Shown: piece by piece, positions 10,839-12,217 of the stretch
Numbering within the stretch: position 1 is the stretch's first letter
Layout: each line of letters starts with the position of its first letter
NCBI GenBank assembly: GCA_022866195.1
Contig: JALHUF010000071.1
Span: 1-12,217 of the forward strand
DNA from: Terriglobia bacterium
Lineage (GTDB): Bacteria > Acidobacteriota > Terriglobia > UBA7540
Length of the DNA stretch: 12,217 nt
Reading direction: 5' to 3'
Position numbers and translations under genes: made by a program
Notes under the pieces: model-generated
What the model was told of the DNA's origin: nothing
Database searches by the model: none
The model's input: the letters and a program-made list of their open reading frames with translations, nothing else

Positions 10839-12092
10839 CACGCGGGCAATCCAGCCGCCGCCCAGGACTTCGTCGCCGGCGTAGAAGACGGCGGCCTGGC
10901 CGGGGGTGATGGCGCGCTGGGGTTGGAGGAATTCGACGACGGCTTCGGCTGACGTCTGTAGCGGCGGTCTATGACCGCCGGCTGGCGGTGGGGACACCGC
11001 CGCTACAGCAGGCACGCTGGCATCTGCCGGCCTAAAGGCCGCCGCTACGCGCGCGGGCGCGGGGACGTGCTTGTTGCGAATCTTCACGCGCGCCTCGACC
11101 CCCTCGCCGTCGGCCATGGGACGAATCCAGTTCACGTCGCAGGCCACAAACCGCCGTCGGAAAAGTTCCTCGTCCGGACCTACCACCACGCGATTCCGCG
11201 CGCGATCGATTTCCACGACGTAGAGCGGCCGGCCGAGCGCCACACCCAATCCCTTCCGTTGCCCGATGGTGAAACGGTGGAGGCCGTGGTGCTCGCCCAG
11301 CACCTGTCCTGCTGTGGAAACGATTTCGCCGGGAGACTCGTCCAGCCTCTGACCCTGCTCGGCAAGGTACGCCTCGATGAACTCGCGATAGCTGCGTGAG
11401 GGCACAAAGCAGATTTCCTGGCTCTCGGGCTTCTCCGCCACGGGCAACTTCCGCGCCCGCGCGATGGTGCGCACTTCCTCCTTGGTTAGCTCCCCCAGCG
11501 GGAACACGGAACGTGCAAGCTGCTCCTGTGTGAGGCCGAAGAGGAAATAGGATTGGTCCTTCGCGCGGTCCACGCCCGCCAGCAGCCGGTACCGGCCCGT
11601 CGCGTCATCGCGCCGGATGCGCGCGTAATGGCCGGTGGCCACCCGCTCGGCGCCGATTTCCAAAGCGGTGTCAATCAATGTGGCAAACTTAATCTCGGTA
11701 TTGCACAGGCTGCAAGGAATGGGCGTTTCGCCGACGAGGTAGCGCTCGACAAAGGGGCGGACCACGCGGTCCTCGAAAGGCTTCTCGAAGTTGACGACGT
11801 AGTAGGGAATGCCGAGGTGCTCGGCGACGCGGCGGGCGTCGTGGGTATCGTCAAGTGAGCAGCAGCGGCCGTGCGCATGGCCCGGCGTGGCCGTGCTCTC
11901 CTCCAGCCCCAGCAGGCGCGGCAGGCGCCGCTGGTTCCAAAGTTGCATGGTTAGCCCGACCACGCGCGCTGCGCCTTCGGGCACTGCCGCCGGGGATTGG
12001 GTCGAGTTGGCCTCCACGAGCAGCGCCGCGGCCGTGGAGCTGTCCACTCCGCCGCTCATGGCAACGACAATGCTCATTGGAAATGAAGCCAT
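10833..12092 (-). CDS. mnmA: tRNA-specific 2-thiouridylase MnmA with an in-frame REP insertion
   Basis: This 419-residue protein makes the 2-thio group of uridine-34 in tRNAs for Lys, Glu and Gln, using ATP and persulfide sulfur in the cytoplasm. The motifs are complete: the PP-loop SGGVDSS (13-19), the nucleophile C130 in PCSLCNTEIKF, GHYARI (154-159), KDQSYFLF (178-185), the second cysteine C228 in SQEICF, and the C-terminal barrel TPGQAAVFYAGDEVLGGG (396-413). It exceeds the usual about 360 residues. Residues 349-379 interrupt the barrel between VKIRNKHVPAPAR and AEAVVEFLQPQRA and are encoded by three REP-like hairpins. The start ATG 12090-12092 and the alternative at 12075-12077 both lack a Shine-Dalgarno; heptad repeats abut the start. 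It is convergent with the oxidoreductase gene. Confidence 0.95.
   Translation of the reverse strand: MASFPMSIVVAMSGGVDSSTAAALLVEANSTQSPAAVPEGAARVVGLTMQLWNQRRLPRLLGLEESTATPGHAHGRCCSLDDTHDARRVAEHLGIPYYVVNFEKPFEDRVVRPFVERYLVGETPIPCSLCNTEIKFATLIDTALEIGAERVATGHYARIRRDDATGRYRLLAGVDRAKDQSYFLFGLTQEQLARSVFPLGELTKEEVRTIARARKLPVAEKPESQEICFVPSRSYREFIEAYLAEQGQRLDESPGEIVSTAGQVLGEHHGLHRFTIGQRKGLGVALGRPLYVVEIDRARNRVVVGPDEELFRRRFVACDVNWIRPMADGEGVEARVKIRNKHVPAPARVAAAFRPADASVPAVAAVSPPPAGGHRPPLQTSAEAVVEFLQPQRAITPGQAAVFYAGDEVLGGGWIARVL
10956..11048. repeat. Cluster of three REP-like elements (BIME-like) inside mnmA
   Basis: Element 1 (plus): GTAGC, then GGCGGTC (10963-10969) with GACCGCC (10973-10979). Element 2 (minus): GGCGGTG (10984-10990) with CACCGCC (10995-11001), then GCTACAG. 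Element 3 (minus): GGCCT (11029-11033) with AGGCC (11036-11040), then GCCGCTACG. Elements 1 and 2 face each other, so CTGTAGCGGCGGT (10956-10968) and ACCGCCGCTACAG (10996-11008) form a perfect 13-bp inverted repeat. GTAG followed by a hairpin is the hallmark of REP sequences mobilised by RAYT proteins. Confidence 0.85.
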
Positions 12093-12119
12093 CAGCTATC
12101 AGCAGTCAGCTTTCAGCTA
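12092..12119. repeat. 7-bp tandem array TCAGCTA, touching the mnmA start
   Basis: Four consecutive units start at 12092, 12099, 12106 and 12113, all TCAGCNN. The first shares its first base with the mnmA start codon (12090-12092). Confidence 0.85.
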
Positions 12120-12141
12120 TCGCCCTTATCTATCATCGTTT

Positions 12142-12169
12142 GCTGAGGGCTGACGGCTGACCGCTGAAG
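12142..12169. repeat. 7-bp tandem array GCTGACG
   Basis: Four consecutive units start at 12142, 12149, 12156 and 12163, all GCTGANG or close. It lies upstream of mnmA. The rest of the window (12170-12217) shows only a short open minus-strand frame from the edge that cannot be assigned. Confidence 0.82.
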
Positions 12170-12217
12170 GCTTACCTCCTACGACGCTGTCGCAGGCGTC
12201 CTGTAGTGCGGCGAGAC

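Noticed and set aside
12136..12217. Open minus-strand frame entering from the window edge and ending in the heptad region
   Set aside because: Fewer than 30 codons, no recognisable motif; cannot be told from chance.

Overview
The window is GC-rich and looks like a chromosome segment from a soil or sediment bacterium. I favour Acidobacteriota or a similar phylum. The reasons are paired Tat-exported sugar enzymes (a xylose isomerase-like TIM barrel and a Gfo/Idh/MocA oxidoreductase), a YtxH/DUF948 cluster, and intergenic DNA crowded with palindromic and 7-bp periodic repeats. The phylum is inference, because no rRNA or other phylogenetic marker is present.

Layout, left to right. Positions 2-178 hold the C-terminal end of a UvrC-like protein. 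Positions 286-1383 hold a small envelope-stress type cluster of two tandem YtxH paralogues and one DUF948 (YtxG-like) protein. Positions 1496-2266 encode a DUF2064/TIGR04282-type nucleotidyl- or glycosyl-transferase. Positions ~2345-3690 are an IS110-family element. It has a structured non-coding left end, the place where IS110-group elements encode their bridge RNA, and a transposase that has lost its C-terminal catalytic-serine domain by an in-frame deletion. Positions 3734-5212 encode a secreted M23 peptidase with two PKD domains. A repeat-rich zone at 5213-6290 encloses a two-gene minus-strand module: a 78-residue basic protein and a DUF2283 protein, possibly toxin-antitoxin-like. Positions 6278-6883 (minus) encode an exported PPC/DUF296 protein, and 7003-8118 (minus) encode alanine dehydrogenase. 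Divergently, 8321-10718 encode the two Tat-exported sugar-metabolism proteins. Positions 10833-12092 (minus) encode MnmA, the tRNA 2-thiouridylase, convergent with them.

The most notable content is not a classical gene system but repeats that enter genes. A GTAG-plus-hairpin (REP-like) family recurs at least six times. Three copies lie inside mnmA as an in-frame insertion of about 31 residues, and another supplies the mnmA stop codon. A second, unrelated repeat of about 58 bp with two hairpins occurs once between genes and once in frame inside the PPC gene, directly after the signal peptide. In addition, many intergenic stretches are built of degenerate 7-bp units with different roots, and one of 8-bp units. 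No RAYT transposase for the REP-like elements is visible here. Family assignments rest on motif reading only; no search was run.
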